A stretch of DNA of 64,000 nucleotides from an uncultured Opitutia bacterium (GTDB lineage: Bacteria > Verrucomicrobiota > Verrucomicrobiia > Opitutales > Opitutaceae), in assembly GCA_903834135.1 (NCBI GenBank), contig CAILHZ010000016.1, positions 335,001-399,000 of the forward strand, given 5' to 3'. Below, piece after piece: positions 48,061-57,715 of the stretch (position 1 is its first letter; every line of letters begins with the position of its first letter). The translations under genes were made by a program, and so were the position numbers. The notes under the pieces were generated by a model. The model was not told where the DNA came from. It saw only the letters and a program-made list of their open reading frames with translations, and searched no databases.

Positions 48061-49404
48061 CTAACGGCGCTTATCGGTCAGCGGGAGCATCACTCCTCTT
48101 CTGAAAAGCGTTACCTGTCCGGTACTTGAGGAAACAACAATAGATATACAGTCCGAGGTAACACTAATTGCGGCAGCAGCAGCATGGCGGCTACCAAGAC
48201 CACTCGGTAGGTTATGATCGCTATCCGTTGCCTGGATCAAGCTTCCTGCGGATTCAACAACTCCGTCCCCCCGAATAATAAAGGCTCCATCGATCGATGA
48301 AAATTCCTTAACTGTCTCATCCATGAACGGGTTAAGTATGTTTCTATCTTCTTCTTTATAACCGTAGAACGGGTTTAAAACCAGCGGTTTAGTGAATTGC
48401 GCTACTTTACTTGTATCGCCTACTACAAATAAACAACCCACAGGGCGGCCCTCCCTACCCTCAACGGCTAGTTCTGTAGCTACAGCGATTACACGCTCAA
48501 GGACCTCAGGGGTAACATCCGATGGAAGTAAATCTGAAGTAGACCCAGTTATAAGGGTTTGAAATTCACGTTCTATATCAACGACCACCAAGGTATCGAA
48601 CTGATTGCTCCCAGTGATTCCGCCCACGCAACACACGCGATCTTTAAACGCGATAATGCCACGAGTAAGTGCAACCAATATAGCACTTCTAAGCTGTGCT
48701 AAACGTTGACTTGAAAAAGATCTAACTTGGATAGTTTCAGAAAAATGAGCCTCTCCTTCAGATGCTTCAATGGGAGTTCTAGTAACTAAGATCATTTTCA
48801 GTTTCGACTTCATTGAACCAGGTTCAATACCGCCAACAAAGGTATCCCCAAACACCATGATTGCTTTGCAGGCTGCGCCACGTGCCACACTTTCTGCCTC
48901 TCGAAACATTAAGCGATTAATACGACTTTGCTGAGCCTGCACAGGACGCAGTCCACCAAAACCGCTGACCAATCGTTCAAATAAAATATCTAGATCAGAT
49001 GCATTAACGAGCCCATCTAGGAGTTCCGGTTCTTTGACTTGTCTAGCAATAGCAGCAAGGACCTGTAAGTAATCGCGCGCTTTTTCATCAGCGATTAACA
49101 TAAACACAAGCCGTATTGGCTCGTCTGAAATTGACCCATCGTGACGAATACCTACACGACTACGGCCAACCGCTAAAATATAGCGCCTAGGCATTTTAAT
49201 TCGTATGTGCGGTAATGCCACCCCATGACCCAAGTAGGTTGTCATGGTGCTCTCTCGCACCAATAAACCCTTAAGTAGCGTCTCTTGTTTAAGATCCGGA
49301 AACTTAGAAACAACAACGCCTGCAAGCTCATCTAAAGCTGCTTCCAATTCCACACTTCTTAAATCAACCACTCGGGTCCTCGCGATGACTTTATCGAGCC
49401 TCAT
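48061..49404 (-). CDS. PTS EIIA-type domain fused to a diadenylate cyclase (DAC/DisA_N) domain
   Basis: Probable c-di-AMP synthase under control of a phosphotransfer-like domain. Residues about 1-145 are an EIIA-Fru/Ntr-like domain with the active-site histidine His66 in GHGVALPHIRI. A middle domain (about 155-290) has no clear family. The C-terminal DAC domain has the motif DGA at 372-374 (SIDGAFII) and, where RHR is expected, SRHA (residues 405-408). The acidic SEETG motif is replaced by SSSTG. 447 residues. Whether the enzyme is active is uncertain. Downstream of nuoA (46 bases) on the same strand. Confidence 0.78.
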   Translation of the reverse strand: MRLDKVIARTRVVDLRSVELEAALDELAGVVVSKFPDLKQETLLKGLLVRESTMTTYLGHGVALPHIRIKMPRRYILAVGRSRVGIRHDGSISDEPIRLVFMLIADEKARDYLQVLAAIARQVKEPELLDGLVNASDLDILFERLVSGFGGLRPVQAQQSRINRLMFREAESVARGAACKAIMVFGDTFVGGIEPGSMKSKLKMILVTRTPIEASEGEAHFSETIQVRSFSSQRLAQLRSAILVALTRGIIAFKDRVCCVGGITGSNQFDTLVVVDIEREFQTLITGSTSDLLPSDVTPEVLERVIAVATELAVEGREGRPVGCLFVVGDTSKVAQFTKPLVLNPFYGYKEEDRNILNPFMDETVKEFSSIDGAFIIRGDGVVESAGSLIQATDSDHNLPSGLGSRHAAAAAISVTSDCISIVVSSSTGQVTLFRRGVMLPLTDKRR

Positions 49405-49450
49405 AGTGGTATATAAATTTCAGGACAATTGCCTGATTAAAATAAAAAGA

Positions 49451-49828
49451 TTACTTCTCCCACTCTAGAGCACCCTTCTTAACCTCATAAAAAAGGCCAA
49501 GTACAAGAACTCCAAAAAAGAAAAGAATAGGACCTAGAATTGCAACGTGATGAGCGAGAAAATCGCGGTAGATAAAACTCCAAGGCAGGAGAATAACGAT
49601 TTCTAAATCGAACAGCATAAAAAGTAACGCTGTAACGAAAAATTTAACTGAAAACCGGGAATGGATCATACCATCTCCAGGAGAGCCGCATTCATATGCG
49701 GTATCCATGATTTTGGAATGCTTGCCTCGTTGGCCCATCAAATGACTGACGAGCACAATCGCGCATGCAATCGATCCTGCAAGAATCGCTTGGATAAGAA
49801 ACGGGAAATAAACACTATTAACAGTCAT
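49451..49828 (-). CDS. nuoA: NADH-quinone oxidoreductase subunit A
   Basis: Membrane subunit of respiratory complex I (NDH-1). 125 residues with three transmembrane segments; the family motif YECGSPGDGMIHSRFSVKFF sits in the loop after the first span, and FDLEIVILLPW in the second. No other nuo gene lies in this window, so it is an orphan here. ATG start at 49826-49828, no Shine-Dalgarno sequence. Confidence 0.93.
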   Translation of the reverse strand: MTVNSVYFPFLIQAILAGSIACAIVLVSHLMGQRGKHSKIMDTAYECGSPGDGMIHSRFSVKFFVTALLFMLFDLEIVILLPWSFIYRDFLAHHVAILGPILFFFGVLVLGLFYEVKKGALEWEK

Positions 49829-49887
49829 GACTTATAAGTAATGGGCCTATATCAGGCCCGTAGACAAGCGGGAATTTTATAGAATGT

Positions 49888-50988
49888 TTACTCTCCAACG
49901 GGAACCATGCGTACATTTTGAATCCTCGTAGAACCAACACCGAGAGTTTCAGCGAATTCTAATGTACGAATATCTTCGGAGATATCTTCGAATCCATCTC
50001 TACGGCGCCAGCGATTCATACGGGAGCGCATGAGTGAATCCATAATTACAGGGTCAGCACTAAGCCAAACATGTTGTTCAGAGGCTGTATAAAGTGAATT
50101 AAAGAAAGGCCCACCAATGTATTGATATATTTCAAGGCTAGCGATTGTGAACATCCAAGTTTGTCTGAGTTCAGGAATTGCACTCATTTCAGCCACAGCA
50201 GCTGGTGCGTTCGCTGGTGAACGAAAAAAACGCGCTGTATTGGAAGCATTCCATAGCGTTGCATTTACTAAAGCGCCGTTTACCCCAAGCACAGGATGAT
50301 CTGTGTAAACAGGAAGATTGATCCAAAAGTCTGCATCTAGAAAAAGCGGCGTAGCTAAGAAACTCTTACGGTCCTCATCCTTAGATGAATTATTTGCATA
50401 GCTGCGTGTTTGCTGCTCAGCCAAGATAGGATCAAAGCGCTCAGGAAGTGGACTGTCATAGAACCAGACAGGGTCGTAATAGCGTCCTGATTCTAACACA
50501 TAAACGGGATTACCTTGGAAAGCCGTTTTGCCAGTTACAAGCGATGGCAAATAACCAGTCATACGCATGCGCAATTGATTAAGACCTACTAAAAAGATGT
50601 TTTTATTTTCAAAACCACGACGTACTAACGCACGAATTACCGCATGCACCAAAGGACTTGGCGTTGAAAGACCAGGACCTGAATCGGAGTAAATTTTCAA
50701 ACCAACTCGCTTTTTGACACCTGGCACCACTCGTTTTCCTACGGATTGCTCATAGTTTGATATCAAAGACTCTACTGCGCGGTCATAGTTACTCTGGTCA
50801 AATTGAGGAATTTGAGCATCCCAAACCGGCTCTTTTGGTGTACGAGATCGCGTAGGTGCCGTAGGATTAACGGGTTCCACACTAACGCCTGTGGATATCA
50901 CAAGCCCCAAGCCAAGGATAAGTCCACACATACGTGGTCCCACCAAACACAATAAAGGCCTAAACTTGGGCTTAAAATTGAAGATCAT
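49888..50988 (-). CDS. Exported DUF362-like protein
   Basis: 366 residues with a hydrophobic N-terminal signal or anchor (CGLILGLGLVISTGVSVEP, about residues 21-40). The body resembles DUF362: KRVGLKIYSDSGPG, PLVHAVIRALVRRGFENKNI and ADFWINLPVYTDHPVLGVNG followed by ALVNATLW. DUF362 proteins sometimes bind iron-sulfur clusters, but I see no cysteine motif here. Function unknown. ATG start; divergent from dnaG across 125 bases. Confidence 0.6.
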   Translation of the reverse strand: MIFNFKPKFRPLLCLVGPRMCGLILGLGLVISTGVSVEPVNPTAPTRSRTPKEPVWDAQIPQFDQSNYDRAVESLISNYEQSVGKRVVPGVKKRVGLKIYSDSGPGLSTPSPLVHAVIRALVRRGFENKNIFLVGLNQLRMRMTGYLPSLVTGKTAFQGNPVYVLESGRYYDPVWFYDSPLPERFDPILAEQQTRSYANNSSKDEDRKSFLATPLFLDADFWINLPVYTDHPVLGVNGALVNATLWNASNTARFFRSPANAPAAVAEMSAIPELRQTWMFTIASLEIYQYIGGPFFNSLYTASEQHVWLSADPVIMDSLMRSRMNRWRRRDGFEDISEDIRTLEFAETLGVGSTRIQNVRMVPVGE

Positions 50989-51113
50989 GTTACTGTAAGT
51001 CGCCCAAAAACGGGCAAAGTTTCATAAATTAAGAGGTAAACTTGACAGTATCCCCAACCGGTTGAAAGTGCATTCTTCAGACACGTGCTATTAATCTATG
51101 GTACGCGTATTCT

Positions 51114-52982
51114 ATGGCCGTCATTAAACCCACCTGTATTCGTGACCTTAAGCTGCGTGTAAATATTGCAGATGTGGTGTCGCGTACCGTGGCTTTGAAA
51201 AAAGCAGGGGCTAGACTCAAGGGGCTTTGTCCATTTCATAACGAAAAAACACCCTCCTTTAATGTCGATGCGGACAAAGGTTTCTACAAGTGCTTTGGCT
51301 GCGGCAAAGCGGGCGATATTATCAGTTTTGTACGCGAGACAGAACAACTCTCCTTTTCTGAAGCAATCGAAACACTCGGACAGAGATTTGGTATTGTTAT
51401 TGAGTATGAAGAAGGCTCGGGTCCAACCAAAGAAGATAGGTCACTAAGACAAGAAATCTACGACCTGCATGAGCAAACTGCAGATTATTATCATGAACTC
51501 TTTAAAGGTACTCAGCCTGCCGGAGAGTATATACGCAATTACTGGGTAGAAAAACGAAAATTCCCTCTAGAATTAGCAGATGAATTTAAAATTGGCGTAG
51601 CTCCCGCAGATGAAAGCGCATTAGCCATGCGTCTTTGGAAACGGAAATATTCAGAAGAAGCATTTAGGCAGAGCGGTTTATTTTTTGTTAGAGATAACTC
51701 AGTCATGACTCCGGGTGCTCTACGTCCAAGATTTCGTGGTAGATTAATGATTCCTATTCGCGACCATCAAGGCAGAGTTGTTGCTTTCACTGCACGTCAA
51801 ACAGATCTAACTGTAAAAGAAGATCCATCATACGAAGCTAAATATGTTAATTCACCCGAGACCCCAATTTTCGTTAAAGGCCAACTGCTGTTTAATTTAG
51901 ACCGTGCTCGCGCTGCAGTTTCAGACGACAAACCCTTTCTAATGGTTGAAGGGCAACTTGACGCCATGCGGTGTTGGCAAGTTGGCATTAAAACCGCGGT
52001 AGCTCCTCAAGGTACTGCTATAACCGAGGGACAACTCGCCTTACTGCGCAGGTATAACCCGAAGATAGATTGTTTTTTTGATAGCGATTCAGCGGGACAA
52101 AAAGCAGCCCTAAGACTTCTTCCTATGGCTCTGCGAACAGGTATGGAGGTGCGCTATCTTGGGCTTACTGGTTCTGCTAAAATAGACCCTGATTTACTTT
52201 TCTTGGAAAAAGGGGCTTCAGCTTATGAAGACTTGAAAAAAGACTCCTTAAGTGGAATGGCCTTTGCCTGCCACGCGAATTTACCGGAAGGCCAGCAAGT
52301 ATCAGCAGAAGAAAAAAGTAGAGTTGCTCAGGCTGTCCTGGAAATCATTGCTGCAGCAGAAAGTGAAGTTTCTCGTTCAGCTTTTGTAGCTGAAGCAGCC
52401 GGCCTTTTAAAGATTTCTACAGACGCTCTTCAACGCGATTTCGACCGCCTTCTTAAGCGTGGTGAACGCCAAGCAAGGAGACCTGCATCTCTGACAACTC
52501 CCGCAGTAACCCCGAATGCTGCACCTGGTTCAGACGGGTCTAAGACCCCGGAAGTTGAGCTTTTGTCCTTATGTTTACACAAAGAGGCTATGGGTAAGCC
52601 CATCAGTTCGGCTCTACCCTCAGCTTGGATAGATACCACCCATATTGCTGGGGTGCTACTAAACCGCTTTTTAGCTGAATTTGAACAAGATAACTGGCCG
52701 GGAAGAGACCATCTAGACTCCCTGTTAGAAACCCCTGAAGAAAAGGCTCTTATAGCATCCCTACTGTTTGATACCCCCTTATTAGACAATCCGGTCAAAA
52801 TAGCCCAAGAGGGTTTAAAGCGCCTCAGAGCCCGTTCTATAGAGCCTAGGCTACGGCAAATTGAACTTGCATTAGCCAGTACCCCAGACGAGAGTAAGGA
52901 TGACGCAATTTCACTCCTAAAAGAGAGCTTTGAACTGCACCGCGAGCTACGAAAAAACATCGTACTTGAGGTTGCGGGGTAA
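51114..52982 (+). CDS. dnaG: DNA primase
   Basis: Synthesises RNA primers at the replication fork. N-terminal CHC2 zinc finger with Cys39, His42, Cys60 and Cys63 ([12 protein letters not shown] and [10 protein letters not shown]). The Toprim core follows with [14 protein letters not shown] and [15 protein letters not shown], then a C-terminal helicase-binding domain that is only weakly conserved. 622 residues. Upstream of rpoD, an old and common gene order. ATG start, no Shine-Dalgarno sequence. Confidence 0.96.
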   Translation: MAVIKPTCIRDLKLRVNIADVVSRTVALKKAGARLKGLCPFHNEKTPSFNVDADKGFYKCFGCGKAGDIISFVRETEQLSFSEAIETLGQRFGIVIEYEEGSGPTKEDRSLRQEIYDLHEQTADYYHELFKGTQPAGEYIRNYWVEKRKFPLELADEFKIGVAPADESALAMRLWKRKYSEEAFRQSGLFFVRDNSVMTPGALRPRFRGRLMIPIRDHQGRVVAFTARQTDLTVKEDPSYEAKYVNSPETPIFVKGQLLFNLDRARAAVSDDKPFLMVEGQLDAMRCWQVGIKTAVAPQGTAITEGQLALLRRYNPKIDCFFDSDSAGQKAALRLLPMALRTGMEVRYLGLTGSAKIDPDLLFLEKGASAYEDLKKDSLSGMAFACHANLPEGQQVSAEEKSRVAQAVLEIIAAAESEVSRSAFVAEAAGLLKISTDALQRDFDRLLKRGERQARRPASLTTPAVTPNAAPGSDGSKTPEVELLSLCLHKEAMGKPISSALPSAWIDTTHIAGVLLNRFLAEFEQDNWPGRDHLDSLLETPEEKALIASLLFDTPLLDNPVKIAQEGLKRLRARSIEPRLRQIELALASTPDESKDDAISLLKESFELHRELRKNIVLEVAG

Positions 52983-52988
52983 GGCTTA

Positions 52989-53016
52989 TTGTCGTTTTTT
53001 GAGTTCTAGCTATAGT
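52989..53016 (+). promoter_or_regulatory. Probable rpoD promoter, -35 TTGTCG / -10 TATAGT
   Basis: TTGTCG (52989-52994) and TATAGT (53011-53016), 16-base spacer, right behind the dnaG stop. The predicted leader before ATG 53038 is only about 15 nt. Confidence 0.5.
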
Positions 53017-53037
53017 TTTTTACAGAAAATTTATTCC

Positions 53038-54864
53038 ATGCCGCGCAAGTCAAAGTCAGCAGCTCCCGCACATTCAGAGGCCGTAGAAGAGGTCCTTTCA
53101 CGCACACGCGTATCTGCGTCAGCAGATGGTGTTGATTTACCCGAGGGCGCTGAAGCCGCCGCTCCTGGTGGTATCAACGAAAAGATCCGTCAATTAATCC
53201 GCCTTTCAAAAGAACAGGGCTACCTAACAATCGATGATATCAATGAAGCGCTACCTGACTCCGTTGAAAATCAAGACGAGATTGATAACGTTTTGTCTAT
53301 TCTCTCGAACTTAGAAATCGAGATTCTAGAACAAGACCAAGTCGAAGACTACAAACAAAGACAGGAAGAAGCAGAAGAACAGGAATCTAAAACGTCTCAA
53401 AATGACATTCTAGATGATCCTGTAAGAATGTACTTAAAGCAGATGGGGCAAGTGCCACTGCTTACTCGTGAGCAAGAAGTTGAAATTTCAAAGCGCATTG
53501 AAAATGCTGAGCTCAAAGCCCAGGAAGTTCTCTTCCAAGCTTCAGTCATCGGCACTTATGTTGCAGGACTTGGTTCCAAGCTGATCACTCGTGAGGAACG
53601 CTTCGATCGCATCGTCATCGACAAAAAAATTGAGAGCCGTGACGCATATTTCAAAAATCTTCCTAAACTCGTAGAGGCTATCCAGAAAGCAGAACTATCA
53701 GTAGCTGAAGGTTGGCTGGAATTACAGAAAGCTAAAAACGAAGTTGAGCGGAAAAAGATTAATACGAAATTCAAGAAGCGTGAAACAGTTCTTCGCTCTC
53801 ACTTTGGTAAATTCTTTTTTAAACTAAAAGTTTATGAAGAATATTTGGATGTCATTTTTCCAGTTATTGATGAAATCGAAACACTGCAAAGTCAGCTCGA
53901 TCGTGCTAAACATCCAAAGACTAAGAAAGATTTAGCAATTGATACAAAAGCAATTCAAGCACGTTTCAAAAAGATCGAATCTGATCAACGCATTGCTCCT
54001 GAAAACTTAATTGCAATTATTCGTCAGACACAGGTTCACATTCGTGAAGCCCACAAAGCGAAGACCGAGATGGTCGAAGCAAATTTACGTCTGGTTATTT
54101 CGATTGCGAAAAAATACACCAACCGTGGACTATCTTTCTTAGATCTTATTCAAGAGGGTAACATGGGGCTTATGAAGGCCGTAGAAAAATTTGAGTATCG
54201 CCGGGGTTACAAATTCTCAACCTACGCTACATGGTGGATTCGTCAGGCAATCACACGTTCAATTGCAGATCAGGCCCGGACGATTCGTATTCCGGTCCAC
54301 ATGATCGAAACACTTAACAAAGTGATGCAGGTGCAAAAACAACTGCTTCAAGAGTACGGTCACGAACCTACGCCAGAAGAAGTAGCAGACGAAATGAACC
54401 TGCCCGTAGAACGCGTGCAGCAAATAATGAAAATGGCTCAGCAGCCAATTTCACTGCAATCACCTGTAGGTGATGGCGACGACACAAACTTCGGTGACTT
54501 CATTGAAGATAAATCTGCTGAGAATCCATATGACATGACAGCTTACTCACTCTTACGTGAGAAAATTATCGATGTATTGGATTCACTTACAGAACGTGAA
54601 AGACGAGTGCTTTCATTACGTTTCGGTTTAATTGATGGTTATAGCCGAACTCTTGAGGAAGTAGGTAAACAATTTAAAGTAACTCGCGAACGTATCCGTC
54701 AAATTGAAGCGAAGGCTCTTCGTAAGATGAGACATCCAACGCGCATACGTCAGCTGCATGGCTTCTTTGATGCTGAGCAAATCGACAATGCTCAAAATCT
54801 ACTGAAAGCAGCAACAAGTTCAAAAACTCCTGCCCAAGCAGGGGTACCTGAACCTATAGCTTAA
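53038..54864 (+). CDS. rpoD: Primary sigma factor RpoD (sigma-70)
   Basis: Housekeeping sigma factor. Start at ATG 53038 ([18 protein letters not shown]); the in-frame extension to TTG 52930 overlaps dnaG and is not likely. Region 1.1 is present ([20 protein letters not shown]), region 1.2 as [17 protein letters not shown], the non-conserved region (about residues 170-330), then [40 protein letters not shown] and [17 protein letters not shown]. Region 4 ends with the [23 protein letters not shown]. 608 residues, standard. Confidence 0.96.
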   Translation: MPRKSKSAAPAHSEAVEEVLSRTRVSASADGVDLPEGAEAAAPGGINEKIRQLIRLSKEQGYLTIDDINEALPDSVENQDEIDNVLSILSNLEIEILEQDQVEDYKQRQEEAEEQESKTSQNDILDDPVRMYLKQMGQVPLLTREQEVEISKRIENAELKAQEVLFQASVIGTYVAGLGSKLITREERFDRIVIDKKIESRDAYFKNLPKLVEAIQKAELSVAEGWLELQKAKNEVERKKINTKFKKRETVLRSHFGKFFFKLKVYEEYLDVIFPVIDEIETLQSQLDRAKHPKTKKDLAIDTKAIQARFKKIESDQRIAPENLIAIIRQTQVHIREAHKAKTEMVEANLRLVISIAKKYTNRGLSFLDLIQEGNMGLMKAVEKFEYRRGYKFSTYATWWIRQAITRSIADQARTIRIPVHMIETLNKVMQVQKQLLQEYGHEPTPEEVADEMNLPVERVQQIMKMAQQPISLQSPVGDGDDTNFGDFIEDKSAENPYDMTAYSLLREKIIDVLDSLTERERRVLSLRFGLIDGYSRTLEEVGKQFKVTRERIRQIEAKALRKMRHPTRIRQLHGFFDAEQIDNAQNLLKAATSSKTPAQAGVPEPIA

Positions 54865-54945
54865 TAATTGTAAATCAGTAGTTTGCATAGACTAGCCTGC
54901 TTTCAACCTTTACAGGCAAGCTGGCAAGGATAGGCTGATTGTACT

Positions 54946-55185
54946 ATGTTAACGTACAGCGCTACCCTCGGAGTACTCGGAATCGGCGGTTCAGAGCTAT
55001 GGCTGATCCTAATTATTGTTCTCGTGCTTTTCGGAGGTGCTAAACTTCCATCCCTTGCCCGCGGTCTTGGACAATCCATTAAGGAATTCAAGAAAGCTCA
55101 AAAAGATGATGAAGAAGTTAAACCAGCAGATGCAAAGGTTGATGCTACTAAAAAGGTAGAACCAACAGCTCCTAGTTCTCACTAA
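54946..55185 (+). CDS. tatA: Sec-independent protein translocase TatA/E family
   Basis: Pore-forming subunit of the twin-arginine export machinery. One N-terminal transmembrane helix with [19 protein letters not shown], the family hinge, then the amphipathic helix [20 protein letters not shown] and an acidic-basic tail. 79 residues. ATG start 82 bases after rpoD. TatB and TatC are not in this window. Confidence 0.92.
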   Translation: MLTYSATLGVLGIGGSELWLILIIVLVLFGGAKLPSLARGLGQSIKEFKKAQKDDEEVKPADAKVDATKKVEPTAPSSH

Positions 55186-55201
55186 TTTTTCTTAATTTAA
55201 G

Positions 55202-55230
55202 CCCCAAGCGATTTACTCGCTTCGAAGGGG
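55202..55230 (+). terminator. Hairpin between tatA and mreB
   Basis: AAGCGA (55206-55211) / TCGCTT (55217-55222), flanked by CCCC (55202-55205) and GGGG (55227-55230) with a 4-base bulge. No T-run follows, so its role as a terminator is only possible. Confidence 0.35.
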
Positions 55231-55262
55231 TTAACCCAAAGACCCGAAAGCGTTTTGTAATC

Positions 55263-56273
55263 ATGTCCAACTTCTTCGGTTACTTTTCGAACGATATCGG
55301 TATCGACCTCGGCACCGCAAACACACTTGTATACGTAAAAGACAAGGGGATAGTTCTTCGTGAACCTTCTGTAGTAGCTCTCGATACGCAGACAAGAAAA
55401 GTCAGAGCAGTTGGTATAGAAGCTAAAAAGATGTTGGGAAGAACTCCCGGCAATATTACTGCGATTCGTCCTATGAAGGACGGTGTTATTGCTGACTTTG
55501 ATGTGACTGAAGCGATGCTTCGTTACTTTATTCAAAAAGCGAGCCAGAGTTTTAGAGCTCCTCCTCGCGTGGTTATAGCAATTCCTTCAGGTATCACAGC
55601 GGTTGAAAAACGTGCAGTGATGGATTCAGCAACTCATGCTGGAGCTAGAAAAGTAATCACAATCCCTGAACCGATGGCAGCGGCCATAGGCGTAGGTTTA
55701 CCGATCGATGAGCCAGCAGCTAATATGATTGTAGATATCGGTGGTGGAACTACCGAGATTGCTGTTATCTCACTAAACGGAATTGTGTTCTCTAAATCTA
55801 TTCGCGTTGCAGGCGACGAACTTGATGCCGCTATCATCAACTACATGAAGCGTGCTTACAATTTACTGATTGGTGAAAGAACTGCGGAAGAAATTAAAAT
55901 TACAATAGGCTCGGCCTACCCTCTGCAGGAAGAAAAATTAATGGATGTTAAAGGTCGTGACTCAGTAGCAGGTCTGCCAAAAACTATCCAAATAACATCA
56001 CAAGAAATCCGTGAAGCCCTTTCCGATACGATTGCAGCAATCGTTGATGCCGTAAGGACAACCCTCGAGCGTTGCCCCCCTGAACTTTCAGCAGATTTGG
56101 TGGATCGCGGTTTCGTTATGGCAGGTGGTGGGTCACTCATACGCGGGATTGATCAACTTTTAAGTGAAAAAACGGGCCTACCCGTAACTATTGCAGATGA
56201 TCCCCTTTCTGCAGTAGCCAATGGCACTGGAGCGGTCTTAAACGACCTTTCTTGGCTAATGGATAACGTATAA
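55263..56273 (+). CDS. mreB: Rod shape-determining protein MreB
   Basis: Actin-like filament that organises lateral wall synthesis. DLGTANTLVYVKDKGIVLREPS (in two parts) is the phosphate 1 motif, IVDIGGGTTEIAVIS the phosphate 2 motif, MAGGGSLIRGIDQLLSEKTG the adenosine motif. 336 residues, standard. First gene of mreBCD-mrdA. ATG start, no Shine-Dalgarno sequence. Confidence 0.97.
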   Translation: MSNFFGYFSNDIGIDLGTANTLVYVKDKGIVLREPSVVALDTQTRKVRAVGIEAKKMLGRTPGNITAIRPMKDGVIADFDVTEAMLRYFIQKASQSFRAPPRVVIAIPSGITAVEKRAVMDSATHAGARKVITIPEPMAAAIGVGLPIDEPAANMIVDIGGGTTEIAVISLNGIVFSKSIRVAGDELDAAIINYMKRAYNLLIGERTAEEIKITIGSAYPLQEEKLMDVKGRDSVAGLPKTIQITSQEIREALSDTIAAIVDAVRTTLERCPPELSADLVDRGFVMAGGGSLIRGIDQLLSEKTGLPVTIADDPLSAVANGTGAVLNDLSWLMDNV

Positions 56274-56355
56274 ACGAAGGGAAAAGCAGTTTCCTTAATC
56301 CTGCTTAAACTGTTGCCGTGACTTTATCGGTTCTTCGGATCAGAAAGAAGGTCCT

Positions 56356-57192
56356 TTGGCTAAACGATTTGATCAAGCTCGCCCCTTTATTACGCTAGGT
56401 GTTGTTGCGATTATCTGGATCGCAATCCCTGTTGCCGTAAAAACGTTCGTACGTGCCAGTTTTTTCGAACTCACTGCACCCGTACCGGTTGCTGAGTCCT
56501 ATTTGAGGGATCTACAGGCTTACTGGTCATTGAGGATGCATAGCAATAACGACCTCATCGAAGCAGGCAGGGACTTAGCACGAGTCAATGCATCGTATTC
56601 ACTTTCGGTTCAGCAAAACAGTGCACTACAAGCAGAGAACGCGCGTCTAGAGCATATCCTAAATATTCCTCCTCGCCCTGATTTTCGTTATGAAACTGCG
56701 CGTGTTGTGGAACGTGATTTTTCTGCATGGTGGCAGCGTATCACAATTAGAAAGGGCAACGATGCTGGCATTACTGTCGGTTCTCCAGTTGTGTGGACAG
56801 AAGGAGTTGTAGGCAGAGTCACCGAAGTGCACAGTTATACTTCAGTTGTCGAACTCATCAGCAGTCCTGGTGTTAGAATTGCAGGCCTCATTGAAGGCTC
56901 TCCTCAACCAGTAAGTTATCAAGGAGGCACAAATCCAACCTTCTCTAGACCTCAGGGTACAGTAGAATTCGTACCTCTTCAAATCATCGCAGAACCTAGT
57001 ACACCCAAACGTCTTGTTACCTCAGGCTTAGGTGGAGTATTTCCACCAGGGCTTTCCTTAGGACAAGTCATTCGCGTAGAACCTAGCACTGACGGTCTAT
57101 TTAAAACTGGCGAAGTAGAACTAGATTCTAGATTAAGTGAATTAAGTGAAGTCACCGTACTAGTACCACTTAAACCGGAAGTCTTACCGTAA
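56356..57192 (+). CDS. mreC: Rod shape-determining protein MreC
   Basis: Bitopic elongasome protein. One N-terminal membrane helix (about residues 12-31), a coiled coil (about 60-95), then the beta-rich periplasmic domain with RKGNDAGITVGSPVVWTEGV, VGRVTEVHSYTSVVELI and VTSGLGGVFPPGLSLGQV. 278 residues. TTG start at 56356, with AGAAGG a few bases before it. Followed by mreD after 3 bases. Confidence 0.92.
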   Translation: MAKRFDQARPFITLGVVAIIWIAIPVAVKTFVRASFFELTAPVPVAESYLRDLQAYWSLRMHSNNDLIEAGRDLARVNASYSLSVQQNSALQAENARLEHILNIPPRPDFRYETARVVERDFSAWWQRITIRKGNDAGITVGSPVVWTEGVVGRVTEVHSYTSVVELISSPGVRIAGLIEGSPQPVSYQGGTNPTFSRPQGTVEFVPLQIIAEPSTPKRLVTSGLGGVFPPGLSLGQVIRVEPSTDGLFKTGEVELDSRLSELSEVTVLVPLKPEVLP

Positions 57193-57195
57193 GCT

Positions 57196-57711
57196 ATGCG
57201 TGCGTTATTTATAATATTTCTCACACTTCTTGGGCTAGAACTTGTATGCATAGAATTAAATCATGCCCTGTCTTCGCTTCATCTTTATCTATTTACAGGC
57301 GGGCTGCTGATCTCATCAGCGTTATTTTCTCTTTCATATAAGCAAGGATTGGTGGCTGTCTTTGCGATAGGCTTGTCCTATGATGCACACGCATCAATTT
57401 ACTTTGGCACGCATGCTCTATTATTTATCTCCGTATATGCGATGCTCATACATCTACGTAATCGCTTACCCTATGATCACTTAGCTGGCAGAGTGGTAAT
57501 AGCACTAATTTGCAATTTAGTTGTCTTTGTTGCTTTGACTTTTTTGAGGATAGATTTGGTAGCACAGCCCACGTCGATGTGGCCTAGAGTGATAGTGGAT
57601 ATTATTATTTCACAGATATTTGTTTCTTTAATCGCTCCTTGGTTTTTCTCGCTCCAAAGCCGCGCCCTAGAATTAGGTAACGCAACAGCAAGCCGCTCTA
57701 ATTTCAACTAG
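57196..57711 (+). CDS. mreD: Rod shape-determining protein MreD
   Basis: Poorly conserved membrane protein of the elongasome, recognised mainly by its place between mreC and mrdA and by five hydrophobic segments (for example IIFLTLLGLELVCIELN and HALLFISVYAMLIHL). 171 residues. ATG start. Confidence 0.78.
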   Translation: MRALFIIFLTLLGLELVCIELNHALSSLHLYLFTGGLLISSALFSLSYKQGLVAVFAIGLSYDAHASIYFGTHALLFISVYAMLIHLRNRLPYDHLAGRVVIALICNLVVFVALTFLRIDLVAQPTSMWPRVIVDIIISQIFVSLIAPWFFSLQSRALELGNATASRSNFN

Positions 57712-57715
57712 CCGC

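Noticed and set aside
52430-52960. 176-codon open frame antisense to dnaG
   Set aside because: Ser/Arg-rich composition typical of a shadow of a real gene; fully covered by dnaG.
52930-53037. N-terminal extension of rpoD from a TTG at 52930
   Set aside because: It overlaps the end of dnaG and has no likeness to sigma factor N-termini; ATG 53038 fits the family and a promoter sits between.
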